Source: Plasticicumulans acidivorans (lineage in GTDB: Bacteria; Pseudomonadota; Gammaproteobacteria; Competibacterales; Competibacteraceae). Taken from it: a DNA stretch of 64,000 bases. Shown one piece after another: positions 54,473 through 63,962 of the stretch (the first letter of the stretch is position 1; each line of letters begins with the position of its first letter). The stretch covers positions 464,435 to 528,434 of the forward strand of contig NZ_QGTJ01000002.1 in assembly GCF_003182095.1 (NCBI RefSeq). The letters run 5' to 3'. Made by a program: the position numbers and the translations under genes. The notes below the pieces were generated by a model. The model worked only from the letters and a program-made list of their open reading frames with translations, was not told the origin of the DNA and did no database searches.

Positions 54473-57030
54473 TTGCGCACCACACCACCGAGGCCACCGG
54501 CAATCAGTGTCGCCAGTGCCGCCAGGATGCGCGGCACCCGCAGGCCACCGGGGGTGGCGAGATAGCGTGGCTCCCATATCGGTCCGAATTTCTCTTTGTA
54601 CTGGCGTACGCCACGGAAGTTGTAGAAGTGTTCGCCATAGCCGAACACCATCGCCCCGAAGCGGTTCCACAAGGGGGCGAGGGCGCGGGAGTGCAGACCG
54701 GCCAGCGGTGCCATGCCGAGGTTGAACCATTCGTAACCGTTGCTTTTGCCCCAGAGCAGCAGTTCGGTGAACAGGAAGTCCATCGTGCCGTTGGGGGCGG
54801 TGTGTACGAAGCGCATCAGGTCGACCGACAGTTCGCGCCGATCGGCTCCGCACCAGAGATTGGCGAAGGCGATGATTCCGTTACCGTGGGAGATCACCGC
54901 AATCGGATTGCCGCAGAGGTAGCGCTCCTCGAAACAACCGACGGAGAAACGCTTTTCTCGGGTTTGCTTGCTGGACAGCCATTCATCGGATACCGCACGT
55001 AGTTGCGGCAGCAGTGCCGGCACATCGGCGGGCTCGACGATGTGGAAGCTGTAACCGTCGCGCTGCAGGCGCGAGCGGGTGTTGCGCAGGGTCTTGCGGC
55101 TGGCGCCGTCGAGATTGAAACGGGCGAGCTCCACCCGGGCCTCTTCGCCGATCTTCAGCAGGCTGAGGCCGAGTTCGACGTAAATATCGAGCTGTTGCGG
55201 ACTGACCTGATAGAACACCGTCCAGCCGGCGTGCTCATCGGCCAGCTCACGCAGCCGCCAGGCGAGCTCCCGGCATTCGGCAGGCGTGCCCAGTGGATCA
55301 CCCATGGCGATCCAGGCACGGCCCTGTACGGTGTACATCAGAAAGCCGGTGCCGGTGGTGCTGTAGAGAATGGCTTTGTCGCCGACGCGCGCCAGATGGG
55401 CGTAGGTTTGCGGGCAGCTGGCGAGGCGGGCCGGCAGCTGAGCCAGCGTGGTGGCATCCGCTGCCGTGCGGGCAGGGGGGGCCGGTTGCAGCAGATGGCG
55501 GGTGGCTACCAGCATGGCACCGCCGCCGATCGCCAGCAGTGAGCGCAGGAACCGTGGTGCCTCGCCCTCGTCGTCAAAGGTGAATTGCCACCACAGGTCG
55601 CTGCTGTAATCGACCTCTTTAAAAGAGAAAAAGCCGAACCAGATCGCTGCCGCACAAACCATGGTGATCGCCAGCAGCCAGCCGGGAGAGAAGCGTTCGG
55701 CGAACAGCGAGGACTGGCGATAGAACTGGGCACGGCATGGCAGCAGGATCAGGGCAAGCAGGGCGAGCACAGACGCTTCTTCGTAATCGCCACCCTTGAG
55801 CAGTGCGGTGACACTGCCGCCCAGCAGCAGCAGAAAGGTGAACAGCCAGGCGGCATCGAGACGACGCTGCAGACCCTGCGCGAGCAGGATCAGCGCCATG
55901 GCAATGACAGCGCCGAGGAAGTGGGAGAGCTCAAGCAGCGACAGCGGGATGAAACGGGACATCCACTCAAGGCGGCCATCGGCGGCAGGGCTGACTGTCG
56001 ACAGCAGCAGCAGGGCGCCACCGGCAAACGTCACCAGTGCCAGCGCCGAGGGCAGCAGGGCACTGACGACGGGTGAGAACGTGTCGCTCACCGTGCTCAG
56101 GCGTCGCCGCAAGGGCGCACTTTCGTAGACGGCGAGGGCGATGGCGGCCAGCAGCAAGGGCACGAAGTAATAGATCAGGCGGAAGGCGAGCAGCCCGCCG
56201 AGCAGATCGCTGGCGTCGAGCCAGGGTTCGAACATCAGCAGGACGACAGCCTCGAATACGCCCATGCCGCCCGGTACGTGTGAGATCAGGGCAGCGATCT
56301 GCGCACTGAGGAATACGGCGAGAAAATGCACGAAGCCGAGTTCTTCAGCCTTCGGCAGCAGCACATAGAGCACCGTGGCAGCAAGCAGCCAGTCCACCGA
56401 GCCGATCAGAATCTGGCGCAGGGCGAGGTGCATGCGCACGATGGGCAGTTCCCACATGCCGATGCGCAGCGGCTGGCGACGAAAATGCGCCAGGAGCAGG
56501 TAGACGATGACCGGCGTCAGCAGCAGCCAGCCAAGGGTGCGGCTGTGCTGGATCGGCAGATGGAGGAGGTCGGGCAGCTCCACGGGTTTGACGATGAGCA
56601 CGCCGCTGGCGGTGACCAGCAGGCCGAGCCATAAGGTGATCGCGGAAAAAATCACCAGGCGGGCGATTTCCAGTGCGCTGAGCCCCCAGCCGGAATACAG
56701 CCGCAGTCGTACCGATGCTGAACTGAGCACCGACAGACCAATGGTGTTGCTGAAGGCATAGGAAAGGAAGGATGCAAACATGACCTTGCCGATCGGCAAA
56801 GGCTTGCGCAGATAACGCATCGCCAGCAGGTCATACATCGTGATGACGGCGTAGCTGGCGCAGGTCAGCAGCATGGCCGCACCGAGGTTCGACCAGGGCA
56901 GCTGATCAAGGTAGTCGATCATGTCGCCGTAGTTATATTCGGCGAGCTGCTGGTGTAGCACCCATAAGGCAAGGAGGAACAGGCCGAGGCCGGCGAGCGG
57001 GCCCAGTCGGTGCAGCAGTGGGGGTGTCAT
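54469..57030 (-). CDS. mprF: Phosphatidylglycerol lysyltransferase/flippase MprF (LpiA)
   Basis: MprF transfers an amino acid, usually lysine, from aminoacyl-tRNA to phosphatidylglycerol and flips the product to the outer leaflet, lowering surface negative charge and resisting cationic peptides. The 853-residue protein has about 14 helices (residues ~10-530, with SHVPGGMGVFEAVVLLMFEP) and a C-terminal acyl-transferase domain of DUF2156 type (GTGFLMYTVQGRAWIAMGDP; RFNLDGASRKTLRNTRSRLQRDGY; EWFNLGMAPLAGL). The ATG at 57030 is a plausible start; the frame is open to 57084. Coupled to acvB, it forms an lpiA-acvB-type operon better known from alphaproteobacteria. Confidence 0.94.
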   Translation of the reverse strand: MTPPLLHRLGPLAGLGLFLLALWVLHQQLAEYNYGDMIDYLDQLPWSNLGAAMLLTCASYAVITMYDLLAMRYLRKPLPIGKVMFASFLSYAFSNTIGLSVLSSASVRLRLYSGWGLSALEIARLVIFSAITLWLGLLVTASGVLIVKPVELPDLLHLPIQHSRTLGWLLLTPVIVYLLLAHFRRQPLRIGMWELPIVRMHLALRQILIGSVDWLLAATVLYVLLPKAEELGFVHFLAVFLSAQIAALISHVPGGMGVFEAVVLLMFEPWLDASDLLGGLLAFRLIYYFVPLLLAAIALAVYESAPLRRRLSTVSDTFSPVVSALLPSALALVTFAGGALLLLSTVSPAADGRLEWMSRFIPLSLLELSHFLGAVIAMALILLAQGLQRRLDAAWLFTFLLLLGGSVTALLKGGDYEEASVLALLALILLPCRAQFYRQSSLFAERFSPGWLLAITMVCAAAIWFGFFSFKEVDYSSDLWWQFTFDDEGEAPRFLRSLLAIGGGAMLVATRHLLQPAPPARTAADATTLAQLPARLASCPQTYAHLARVGDKAILYSTTGTGFLMYTVQGRAWIAMGDPLGTPAECRELAWRLRELADEHAGWTVFYQVSPQQLDIYVELGLSLLKIGEEARVELARFNLDGASRKTLRNTRSRLQRDGYSFHIVEPADVPALLPQLRAVSDEWLSSKQTREKRFSVGCFEERYLCGNPIAVISHGNGIIAFANLWCGADRRELSVDLMRFVHTAPNGTMDFLFTELLLWGKSNGYEWFNLGMAPLAGLHSRALAPLWNRFGAMVFGYGEHFYNFRGVRQYKEKFGPIWEPRYLATPGGLRVPRILAALATLIAGGLGGVVRK

Positions 57031-57090
57031 CGGACTCAGACGCGAGGAACGCACGGTCGTAGCGCTGCGCGAGTCTAGCGCCAATCGAGC

Positions 57091-57555
57091 TCAGGCGGAG
57101 CCGCTGTAACCTTGCTGGCGCCAGGCTTCGTAGACGGCGATTGCGACCGAGTTCGAGAGGTTCAGGCTGCGCACTTCGCGACGCATCGGGATGCGTACCC
57201 GCTGTTCGACTGGGATGGCGTCGAGCACGTCCGCGGGCAGGCCGCGGGTCTCCGGGCCGAACAGCAACGTGTCGCCAGGGGTATAGGTCACTTCCTGAAA
57301 ATGATGCCGCGCATGGGTGGTGAAGGCGAATACGCGCTTTGAGCCGAGTGTCTGGAGGCAGGCTTCGAGGGATGCGTACTCGCGAACGCTTGCGTACTCG
57401 TGGTAATCGAGCCCGGCACGTCGCAGGCGCGCGTCGTCGAGCGTGAAACCAAGCGGATGAATGAGGTGCAGCGTGGCGCCGGTGTTGGCGCACAGGCGGA
57501 TGATGTTGCCGGTGTTCGGCGGAATCTCTGGTTGAAACAGCACGACGTTGAACAT
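57091..57555 (-). CDS. trmL: tRNA (cytidine(34)-2'-O)-methyltransferase TrmL
   Basis: TrmL methylates the wobble nucleotide of tRNA-Leu isoacceptors. The 154-residue SPOUT protein has [43 protein letters not shown] and [19 protein letters not shown], all conserved. The ATG at 57555 is the family N-terminus; an in-frame start at 57636 lies across a terminator hairpin. It stands 60 bases before mprF. Confidence 0.95.
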   Translation of the reverse strand: MFNVVLFQPEIPPNTGNIIRLCANTGATLHLIHPLGFTLDDARLRRAGLDYHEYASVREYASLEACLQTLGSKRVFAFTTHARHHFQEVTYTPGDTLLFGPETRGLPADVLDAIPVEQRVRIPMRREVRSLNLSNSVAIAVYEAWRQQGYSGSA

Positions 57556-57578
57556 GGTCGGAACAGTGGCATACCGCG

Positions 57579-57612
57579 AAAAAGAAGGGCACGAGCATAG
57601 TGCCGTGCCCTT
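57579..57612 (-). terminator. Rho-independent terminator of the PEP-CTERM gene
   Basis: On the minus strand AAGGGCACG and CGTGCCCTT (57604-57612 with 57585-57593) form a 9-bp stem around a 10-base loop, followed by a CTTTTT-rich tail to 57579. It lies about 40 bases after the PEP-CTERM gene stop. Confidence 0.75.
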
Positions 57613-57652
57613 GCGGATGCACCCGCCGCCACTCATTCGAGCAGGGGCGTTT

Positions 57653-59200
57653 TCAGCGGTTGCGCCGGCGGCGGAGCCCGATCGACAGGCCAGTCAGTGC
57701 AAAGACTCCGGCCATCAGGCTGACGCTGCTCGGCTCGGGGACAGGAACCGCCATGAGCATCAACTGACCACCCTCGACCAGAGCCGGGTCGGTGTTGGCG
57801 TAGTGAGCCTGTACGTCGAGCAGGAAGTAGCGATAGGCGGAAACGTCGTAGCCGTCGACGCCATCGAACAGGTAAGTCACATCGACGATGCCGGAGGACT
57901 CTTCGTCCTGCGTCAGGAAATCCACGCCGCCGATCAGGAAGCGGTCGGGATCATGCTGCGAGACCTCGGTCAGCGCGCGGGTCTCGGGATTGAACTTCCA
58001 GACCTTGCCGAGACGGTCGGCATTGCCGACGTCTTCCTGGATCATCACGTTGCCATCCGCATCGACGGTGATGTTGTCCATCATCTGCGGCTGGCCGGCC
58101 TGCAGGCCGTCGATCATCAATTCGATGACACCGCCGGCGGAAGGATCGTTCACGTCATTGAGCGTGATGCGCCACAAGCGGCTGGTACGTGAGGTGGGAT
58201 CGGTGCTATCCAGACCGTCAGTGGTTACGAAGTAGGCGCGATCGGGATTCTGTGTATCCCAGCTGACGTCTTCGGGGCGCAGAAAGTTGGTGCCGGTACC
58301 GTCGTCGACGAGTTCGAAGCTGGCTTTGCCGGTGCTGTCGAGACCGAGGCCGGCATCAGCGGTGCGGGATTCCAGGGCAGCGCCGTTGACCTTGATGGCG
58401 TAAGCGTGGCCGTTGGTGAGGCCGGCTTTCTCCAGCTCGGTGCCACTGTCCTGCTTGTCACCGAAGTAGAGTGTGACGCGGCCCTTGGCGTTGACGGCAT
58501 CTCCATTGGGATGGGTATCGTCAGTGCCGATGACAACAGTGCGGTCGTCAGCAAAAGGACGGGCAACGATATTCTCCCAAGAGGCATTGCCGATGCCGGT
58601 GAACTCGTAGGCATTGCCTTTTTCCGCGCCGGTCGCGGCAATGGCAAAAGCGCGACCCGTCGGGCCGTTTTCTTCGCCGTTCATGAAGAAGCGAGTAGTT
58701 GTGCCCTTGCCGCTCGATGCGTTGTAGAAGGCGTCGACGCTCGGCAGATCTGCCGAGCAGAAACGGCTCAGCGACACATTGGCAGTCAGCTGGTAGCCGG
58801 TGCCGTTGCCCAGGTAGACGTTCTGGATCAGATCGGAACCGCTGAGTACATGGAGGTCGCTTTTGCGCACGATCCATTCAGAGACGAAAGCTCCGTCGGC
58901 GCCGTGAGCGCGGACCGCGCCGCTGCCCGCACGCAGCTCATGGTTCATTAAAACGGTGAAGGTACCGTCTCCATTGTCGTAGGTGCCGAGGCCGTCGGGT
59001 ATGCCGACCATGCGGTAGCCGTTGCCGGCAGCATCGCCGACGCTGAGCAGGGCGGTGATATCGGTGCCGGGGAGCACGGGGTCCTGGTAGGCGCTCTGTG
59101 AACTGGAGCCGAGGCTGCCGGCCGGGAAGGTGGTGGCAGATGCAGTGGTCGCGTAGCCGGCGGCGACGAGCGCCAGAATGATGGCGGTTTTGCGGAACAT
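57653..59200 (-). CDS. PEP-CTERM sorted secreted protein with PhoX/DUF839-like propeller
   Basis: The 515-residue precursor has an N-terminal signal peptide ([22 protein letters not shown]) and a C-terminal PEP-CTERM sorting signal: VPEPSS, a hydrophobic helix ([17 protein letters not shown]) and RRRRNR, recognised by exosortase. The middle resembles the DUF839/PhoX-type beta-propeller ([61 protein letters not shown]), which in some members is an alkaline phosphatase. Catalysis is not assured. AAGGTG lies upstream of the ATG at 59200. No exosortase is in the window. It is monocistronic with its own terminator. Confidence 0.85.
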   Translation of the reverse strand: MFRKTAIILALVAAGYATTASATTFPAGSLGSSSQSAYQDPVLPGTDITALLSVGDAAGNGYRMVGIPDGLGTYDNGDGTFTVLMNHELRAGSGAVRAHGADGAFVSEWIVRKSDLHVLSGSDLIQNVYLGNGTGYQLTANVSLSRFCSADLPSVDAFYNASSGKGTTTRFFMNGEENGPTGRAFAIAATGAEKGNAYEFTGIGNASWENIVARPFADDRTVVIGTDDTHPNGDAVNAKGRVTLYFGDKQDSGTELEKAGLTNGHAYAIKVNGAALESRTADAGLGLDSTGKASFELVDDGTGTNFLRPEDVSWDTQNPDRAYFVTTDGLDSTDPTSRTSRLWRITLNDVNDPSAGGVIELMIDGLQAGQPQMMDNITVDADGNVMIQEDVGNADRLGKVWKFNPETRALTEVSQHDPDRFLIGGVDFLTQDEESSGIVDVTYLFDGVDGYDVSAYRYFLLDVQAHYANTDPALVEGGQLMLMAVPVPEPSSVSLMAGVFALTGLSIGLRRRRNR

Positions 59201-59381
59201 GGAACACCTTACGTAGTTCACGGATGGAGATGATCCGCGAGCAACCCGGCTATCCCTTGTTCGTCAGGACCCGTGGCTTTCCGGCCCGGCTTTGCAGTCG
59301 GTGTGGCGTGTCGGCGGAGTACGTGAATTTTCGTAAAGCTGTGTGACGATCGAGCTTATGAGTTCATTAAGGACATATTGC

Positions 59382-59413
59382 AAAAAAAACGACGTTCCAC
59401 GTGGAACGTCGTT
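59382..59413 (-). terminator. Rho-independent terminator after ntrC
   Basis: A perfect palindrome, AACGACGTTCCAC (59388-59400) joined to GTGGAACGTCGTT (59401-59413), is followed on the minus strand by eight Ts (59389-59382). It lies 33 bases beyond the ntrC stop. Confidence 0.88.
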
Positions 59414-59446
59414 GGGTTCAGTCCGCAATTCTGGATAAGACGATGC

Positions 59447-60859
59447 TTACTCCATATGCAGTTCTTTGATCTTGCGTGTCAGCGTATTGCGCCCCCAGCC
59501 GAGCAGGCGAGCTGCATCCTGCCGGTGCCCGCCGGAGTGTTTCAGGGCCACATCGATCAGGATTCGTTCGAATTCAGGCAGGGCTGTATTCAGTATCTCG
59601 CTATCTCCGCGTGCAAGACTCGATGCAGCCCAGTCGGATAGCGCCGATCGCCAGTCACCAGCACCTTCGCTGTTGCTGCCCAGGGCTTGGGTTTGTGGCT
59701 GACGCAGTTCACCGGGCAGGTCTTCAAGATGAATCTCCCGGCCAGAGGCCATGACTGTCAGCCAGCGGCATAGATTTTCGAGCTGCCGCACGTTGCCCGG
59801 CCACTCAAGCTGCATCAGGAAATTCTCGACCTCCGGTCGCAGCGTTTTCGGTTCGACTTCCAGCTCGCGAGCGGCGGACTTGAGGAAGTGGTTCATCAGC
59901 AGGGGGATGTCTTCGCGGCGTTTACGCAGCGATGGCAGATGAATGCGGATGACATTCAGTCGATGGAATAAGTCTTCACGAAATGCGCCCTGACGGACAC
60001 GGGCTTCGAGGTCCTGATGGGTTGCGGCAATAACCCGCACATCGACCTTGATGGGACTGTGTCCGCCAACGCGATAGAACTCGCCCTCGGCCAGCACGCG
60101 CAGCAGCCGAGTTTGCAGTTCGGAGGGCATGTCGCCGATCTCATCGAGGAACAGGGTTCCACCGTCGGCCTGTTCGAAGCGGCCCTGACGTGCCGCCTGA
60201 GCTCCGGTGAAGGAGCCCCGCTCGTGTCCGAACAACTCGGACTCCAGCAGATCGCGCGGAATGGCGGCCATGTTCAGTGCGATGAAGGGGCGTTCAGCGC
60301 GTGGGCTGTGTCGATGCAGCGCCCTGGCAACCAACTCCTTGCCGGTACCGCTTTCACCGTTGATGAGTACAGTGATATTGGAGCGCGACAGCCGACCGAT
60401 GGCGCGGAAGACTTCCTGCATTGCAGGGGCTTCACCGATGATCTCGGGCATCGGGCCGCCGTTGTCGGTGCTGGCCGTCTGTTGCCGACGCAGGTCGCAG
60501 GCGCGACGCACCAAGGCTACGGCTTCATCGACGTCGAACGGCTTCGGCAGGTACTCGAAGGCGCCACCCTGATAGGCGGCAACGGCGCTGTCGAGGTCCG
60601 AATGCGCGGTCATGATGATGACGGGCAGATCCGGAACCTGTTCCCGGAGACGTGCCAGCAGTTCGAGTCCGTTGATGCCAGGCATGCGGATGTCAGCCAC
60701 GATGGCATCGGGTGTGCTGCCACGCTCCAGAGCGGCCAGTGCGGCGTTGCCGCTGTCGAACACGGAGACCGCCATTGATTCGCGCTGCAGGGCTTTCTCC
60801 AGCACCCAGCGGATCGAGTGATCGTCGTCGATCACCCAGATATGTTCTTTTCTGGCCAT
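59447..60859 (-). CDS. ntrC: Nitrogen regulation response regulator NtrC (GlnG)
   Basis: NtrC activates sigma-54 promoters such as glnA when nitrogen is short. The 470-residue protein has a receiver ([10 protein letters not shown], phospho-Asp in [16 protein letters not shown]), an AAA+ domain ([15 protein letters not shown]alker [11 protein letters not shown]alker B), and a C-terminal Fis-type helix-turn-helix ([21 protein letters not shown]). The sigma-54 contact loop reads GSFTGA instead of the usual GAFTGA, a conservative Ala to Ser change. It lies 6 bases after ntrB and ends at a strong terminator. Confidence 0.97.
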   Translation of the reverse strand: MARKEHIWVIDDDHSIRWVLEKALQRESMAVSVFDSGNAALAALERGSTPDAIVADIRMPGINGLELLARLREQVPDLPVIIMTAHSDLDSAVAAYQGGAFEYLPKPFDVDEAVALVRRACDLRRQQTASTDNGGPMPEIIGEAPAMQEVFRAIGRLSRSNITVLINGESGTGKELVARALHRHSPRAERPFIALNMAAIPRDLLESELFGHERGSFTGAQAARQGRFEQADGGTLFLDEIGDMPSELQTRLLRVLAEGEFYRVGGHSPIKVDVRVIAATHQDLEARVRQGAFREDLFHRLNVIRIHLPSLRKRREDIPLLMNHFLKSAARELEVEPKTLRPEVENFLMQLEWPGNVRQLENLCRWLTVMASGREIHLEDLPGELRQPQTQALGSNSEGAGDWRSALSDWAASSLARGDSEILNTALPEFERILIDVALKHSGGHRQDAARLLGWGRNTLTRKIKELHME

Positions 60860-60865
60860 CCAGTC

Positions 60866-61939
60866 TTACTCCAGCGGCAGCAGCAAGGTGAAGGTGGTTT
60901 CGCCGGGCTGACTCTGGCACTCGATCAAGCCGCCGTGCTGGCTGACCAGCCCCTGAGCGATCGAGAGTCCGAGGCCGGTACCTTCGGCCCTGCCGGTGAT
61001 CATCGGATAAAAAATGCGTTCCTTGATTTCTGGGGGAATGCCGGGCCCGTTGTCGATGATGTCGAGTCGGGCGACCAGCTTGTGACGTTTGACGCCAATC
61101 GTGCACTGTCTGGCGACGCGGGTCCGCAACTGAATGGTGCCGCCGCCCGCGAGCGCCTGTGCTGCATTGCGCACGATATTGAGCAGCGCCTGCACGAGTT
61201 GGTCAAAATCACCTTTCAGCAACGGAATGCTTGGATCATAGTCGCGCACGATCTCGGTGCTGCCGAGTCCTTCTGCGACGACCAGGGAGCGCACCCGTTC
61301 AAGCACTTCATGCAGGTTGACGTCCTTGCGTGCGGCCGGATGGGTGGGACCAAGCATCCGATCCACTAGCCCGCGAAGACGATCGGCTTCATGGATGATG
61401 ATGCGGGTGTATTCCTGCAGGCGATCATCCGGAAGTTCATGTTCGAGCAGTTGTGCCGCCCCGCGCAGACCTCCAAGTGGGTTTTTGATTTCATGCGCGA
61501 GATTGCGCACCAGCGTCTGGGTCGTGCTGTGCTGTGCGATGAGGTTCTCCTCGCGGGAGATCCGTAACTGGCGATCGACCTGTCGCAGTTCGACGAGCAA
61601 CTCGATGACCTGCTCACCTTCAACGACCGGGGTGACGGTGCAGTCGACGGTGATCATATGTTCACCGGGAAGTATCAGCGTCAGTTCCCGTTCGGTGTAT
61701 GGATGCGTGGTTGCGAGACAGCGGCGCATGCCGCTCTCCAGTGCTTCGGCTCCAATCGCCAGGTCGCGAAACGCTGCGCCGAGCGCCTGGCGAAACGACA
61801 GCGCAAATAACATTTCTGCTGCCGCATTCATGTAAACGGTGCGCAGCTGCCGGTCGAGCACGACGACGCCGGTGGTCAGGTTGTCCGTGACCCGACGCGG
61901 ATAATCGGTTCTCACCACAGTAGCGATCTCCCTGTACAT
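60866..61939 (-). CDS. ntrB: Nitrogen regulation sensor kinase NtrB (GlnL)
   Basis: NtrB phosphorylates and, with PII, dephosphorylates NtrC. The 357-residue cytosolic protein has an N-terminal PAS domain (NLTTGVVVLDRQLRTVYMNAAAE), the H box VRNLAHEIKNPLGGLRGAAQLL, N box QALLNIVRNAAQAL and G boxes IIDNGPGIPP and GTGLGLSIAQGL. No membrane helix is present. It precedes ntrC by 6 bases and follows glnA beyond a terminator, the glnA-ntrB-ntrC order of enteric bacteria and pseudomonads. Confidence 0.97.
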   Translation of the reverse strand: MYREIATVVRTDYPRRVTDNLTTGVVVLDRQLRTVYMNAAAEMLFALSFRQALGAAFRDLAIGAEALESGMRRCLATTHPYTERELTLILPGEHMITVDCTVTPVVEGEQVIELLVELRQVDRQLRISREENLIAQHSTTQTLVRNLAHEIKNPLGGLRGAAQLLEHELPDDRLQEYTRIIIHEADRLRGLVDRMLGPTHPAARKDVNLHEVLERVRSLVVAEGLGSTEIVRDYDPSIPLLKGDFDQLVQALLNIVRNAAQALAGGGTIQLRTRVARQCTIGVKRHKLVARLDIIDNGPGIPPEIKERIFYPMITGRAEGTGLGLSIAQGLVSQHGGLIECQSQPGETTFTLLLPLE

Positions 61940-62133
61940 GAATTCGAAACAGCAAAAAGCGGTCCAACCCGGTGCATTCGCAGGTTCGATGCAGTGCGAG
62001 TCTTTGCATGAAAGAGTTGGAAGGCTCAGCTCTGGTGCGTGCCGATGCTTTGCACTGGTTTTGACGCATCATGATGGTGCTGCGCCTTTATGTGGTGCAA
62101 ACCAGTGAATGACGTCCGCTCTTTCTGGCAAAG

Positions 62134-62159
62134 AAAAACCCCCGCCAAAGCGGGGGTTT
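62134..62159 (-). terminator. Rho-independent terminator of glnA
   Basis: AAACCCCCGC (62136-62145) and GCGGGGGTTT (62150-62159) form a 10-bp stem with loop CAAA, followed on the minus strand by TTTCTTTG-type bases. It lies about 25 bases after the glnA stop and separates glnA from ntrBC, though partial read-through is common at this site. Confidence 0.88.
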
Positions 62160-62184
62160 CGATCAGGCACTTCCAGCGGATTAC

Positions 62185-63594
62185 TCAGAGGCTGTAGTAC
62201 AGCTCGAATTCCGCCGGGTGCGGGATCATGCGGACCTTCTGAACTTCCTGATTCTTCAGGCCGATATAGGCATCGATGAGGTCGTCGGTGAACACGCCGC
62301 CCTTGATCAGGAACTCACGGTCCTTATCCAGCTCGGAGAGTGCTTCATCAAGGCTGAAGCAGACCTGCGGGATCAGCTTTTCTTCCTCTGGAGGCAGATC
62401 GTACAGATCCTTGTCCATGGCATCGCCCGGATGGATCTTGTTCATGATGCCGTCGAGGCCGGCCATCATCATCGCCGCGAAGGCGAGATACGGGTTGGCG
62501 GTGGAGTCCGGGAAACGGACTTCGATGCGGCGACCTTTCGGGTTCGACACATACGGGATACGGATCGAGGCTGAACGGTTGCGCGCCGAATAGGCGAGCA
62601 TGACCGGGGCTTCGAAGCCGGGGACCAGACGCTTGTAGCTGTTGGTCGACGGATTGGTGAAGGCATTCAGCGCCTTGGCATGCTTGATGATGCCGCCGAT
62701 GTAGAACAGCGCGGTTTCCGACAGACCGCCGTACAGATCGCCGGAGAACAGATTCTTACCGTCCTTCGCCAGCGACTGATGGACGTGCATGCCATTGCCA
62801 TTGTCACCGTGCAGCGGCTTCGGCATGAACGTCGCCGTCTTGCCATAGGTGTGGGCGACGTTCTGGATGATGTACTTCAGCGACTGGACTTCATCAGCCT
62901 TGCGCACCAGCGTATCGAAGCCAACGCCGATCTCACACTGACCAGCCGTGGCGACTTCGTGGTGGTGGACTTCGACGCGCTGGCCGATTTCGCTCAGGGC
63001 GAGGCACATGGCCGCACGGATGTCGTGCAGACTGTCGACCGGGGGAACCGGGAAATAGCCACCCTTGACGCCGGGACGATGGCCGATATTGCCGTCGGTG
63101 TACTGCTTGTTGGTGTTCCAGGCGGCTTCTTCGGAGTCGATCGTGTACGAGACGCGGCCCATTTCGGTGGAGTAGCGCACGTCGTCGAAAATGAAGAACT
63201 CGTTTTCCGGTCCGAAATACGCTGTGTCAGCGATGCCGGTGCTCTTCAGATAGGCTTCGGCACGACGCGCCACGGAACGCGGATCACGCTCGTAACCCTG
63301 CATCGTCGACGGTTCGATGACGTCACAGGTGATGTTCATGGTCGGTTCGTCGAAGAAGGGATCGACGAACGCAGAATCCGGGTCCGGCATCAGGATCATG
63401 TCGGACTCATTGATACCCTTCCAGCCGGAGATCGACGAACCATCGAACATTTTGCCGCTGTCGAATACGTCTGCGTCGACCGTGTGGGCGGGAACAGTGA
63501 CGTGCTGCTCCTTGCCGCGGGTATCCGTAAAACGGAAGTCCACGAACTTGATACCTTCGTCTTCAATCTTCTTCAGAACGTCTGCAGCAGACAT
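62185..63594 (-). CDS. glnA: Glutamine synthetase type I
   Basis: GlnA makes glutamine from glutamate, ammonia and ATP. The 469-residue dodecamer-forming protein has [17 protein letters not shown], the substrate block [37 protein letters not shown] and the adenylylation loop DLYDLPPEE, so GlnE-type control by adenylylation is expected. GGAGG lies 7 bases upstream of the ATG. A sigma-54 promoter about 75 bases upstream and an NtrC site beyond it indicate nitrogen control. The ntrBC genes follow. Confidence 0.98.
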   Translation of the reverse strand: MSAADVLKKIEDEGIKFVDFRFTDTRGKEQHVTVPAHTVDADVFDSGKMFDGSSISGWKGINESDMILMPDPDSAFVDPFFDEPTMNITCDVIEPSTMQGYERDPRSVARRAEAYLKSTGIADTAYFGPENEFFIFDDVRYSTEMGRVSYTIDSEEAAWNTNKQYTDGNIGHRPGVKGGYFPVPPVDSLHDIRAAMCLALSEIGQRVEVHHHEVATAGQCEIGVGFDTLVRKADEVQSLKYIIQNVAHTYGKTATFMPKPLHGDNGNGMHVHQSLAKDGKNLFSGDLYGGLSETALFYIGGIIKHAKALNAFTNPSTNSYKRLVPGFEAPVMLAYSARNRSASIRIPYVSNPKGRRIEVRFPDSTANPYLAFAAMMMAGLDGIMNKIHPGDAMDKDLYDLPPEEEKLIPQVCFSLDEALSELDKDREFLIKGGVFTDDLIDAYIGLKNQEVQKVRMIPHPAEFELYYSL

Positions 63595-63667
63595 CTAATT
63601 TCCTCCGCAATGGGACGGACAATGAACAGACTCGGTGGAACACCGGGTTTTGCGACCGCATAGACAC

Positions 63668-63683
63668 AGCATGGTCCATGCCA
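63668..63683 (-). promoter_or_regulatory. Sigma-54 promoter of glnA
   Basis: On the minus strand the word TGGCATGGACCATGCT has GG and GC ten bases apart, matching TGGCACG-N4-TTGCT at all but two positions. The start of transcription should be near 63657, about 63 bases before the glnA ATG. NtrC-activated sigma-54 promoters are known for glnA in many proteobacteria. Confidence 0.8.
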
Positions 63684-63747
63684 TGCACAGTAAGCACCTA
63701 TGTTGGTCATTCAATGAGCAAAATGCACACACAGACCAAATCAGGCA

Positions 63748-63764
63748 TGCACTTTTTTTGTGCA
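63748..63764. promoter_or_regulatory. NtrC-binding palindrome upstream of glnA
   Basis: TGCAC, seven Ts and GTGCA match the NtrC consensus TGCAC-N7-GTGCA exactly. Its centre is about 100 bases upstream of the expected glnA start point, the usual enhancer distance. A half-site GGTGCA at 63780-63785 may be part of a second weaker site. Confidence 0.8.
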
Positions 63765-63899
63765 ATTCTGTTCTTTTTTGGTGCATGCAGGTTTGCTGCT
63801 AGATCGATCCGCGATCCTGCGTGGATATCTTGCCACTGCCCAGCGTCCGAATACATCACGGTATCAAGGTCGATGTTGATCAGTATCAGTCTGGAAAAT

Positions 63900-63938
63900 T
63901 GTGGAAAAGTCTATGGATAAGTGGCGCGCTTATCCACA
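63900..63938. repeat. DnaA-box cluster with inverted repeat
   Basis: TGGATAAG (63914-63921) and CTTATCCA (63929-63936) are perfect inverted repeats 7 bases apart. Within the same stretch, TTATCCACA (63930-63938) is a perfect DnaA box, TATGGATAA (63912-63920) has one mismatch, and TGTGGAAAA (63900-63908) has one mismatch. Confidence 0.65.
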
Positions 63939-63962
63939 GAACGACTGCCGGTACAATCCCTT

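Larger units (their letters stand above)
63595..63962. other. glnA control region and DnaA-box repeat
   Basis: These 368 bases carry no supported gene. The left part is the glnA leader with its sigma-54 promoter and NtrC site. The right part holds an inverted repeat built from DnaA-box words (63900-63938) and a TACAAT word at 63952-63957 that could be a -10 for the rightward frame that follows. Confidence 0.7.

Noticed and set aside
61940..62133. NtrC sites upstream of ntrB
   Set aside because: TGCGCC and GGTGCA words are present but the spacing is 7 bases where the consensus has 5, and the inverted CACTGGTTT copies are 40 bases apart; not convincing.
63678..63920. Rightward frame of 80 codons upstream of glnA
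   Set aside because: It runs through the sigma-54 promoter and NtrC site, has no ribosome-binding site and no family resemblance.
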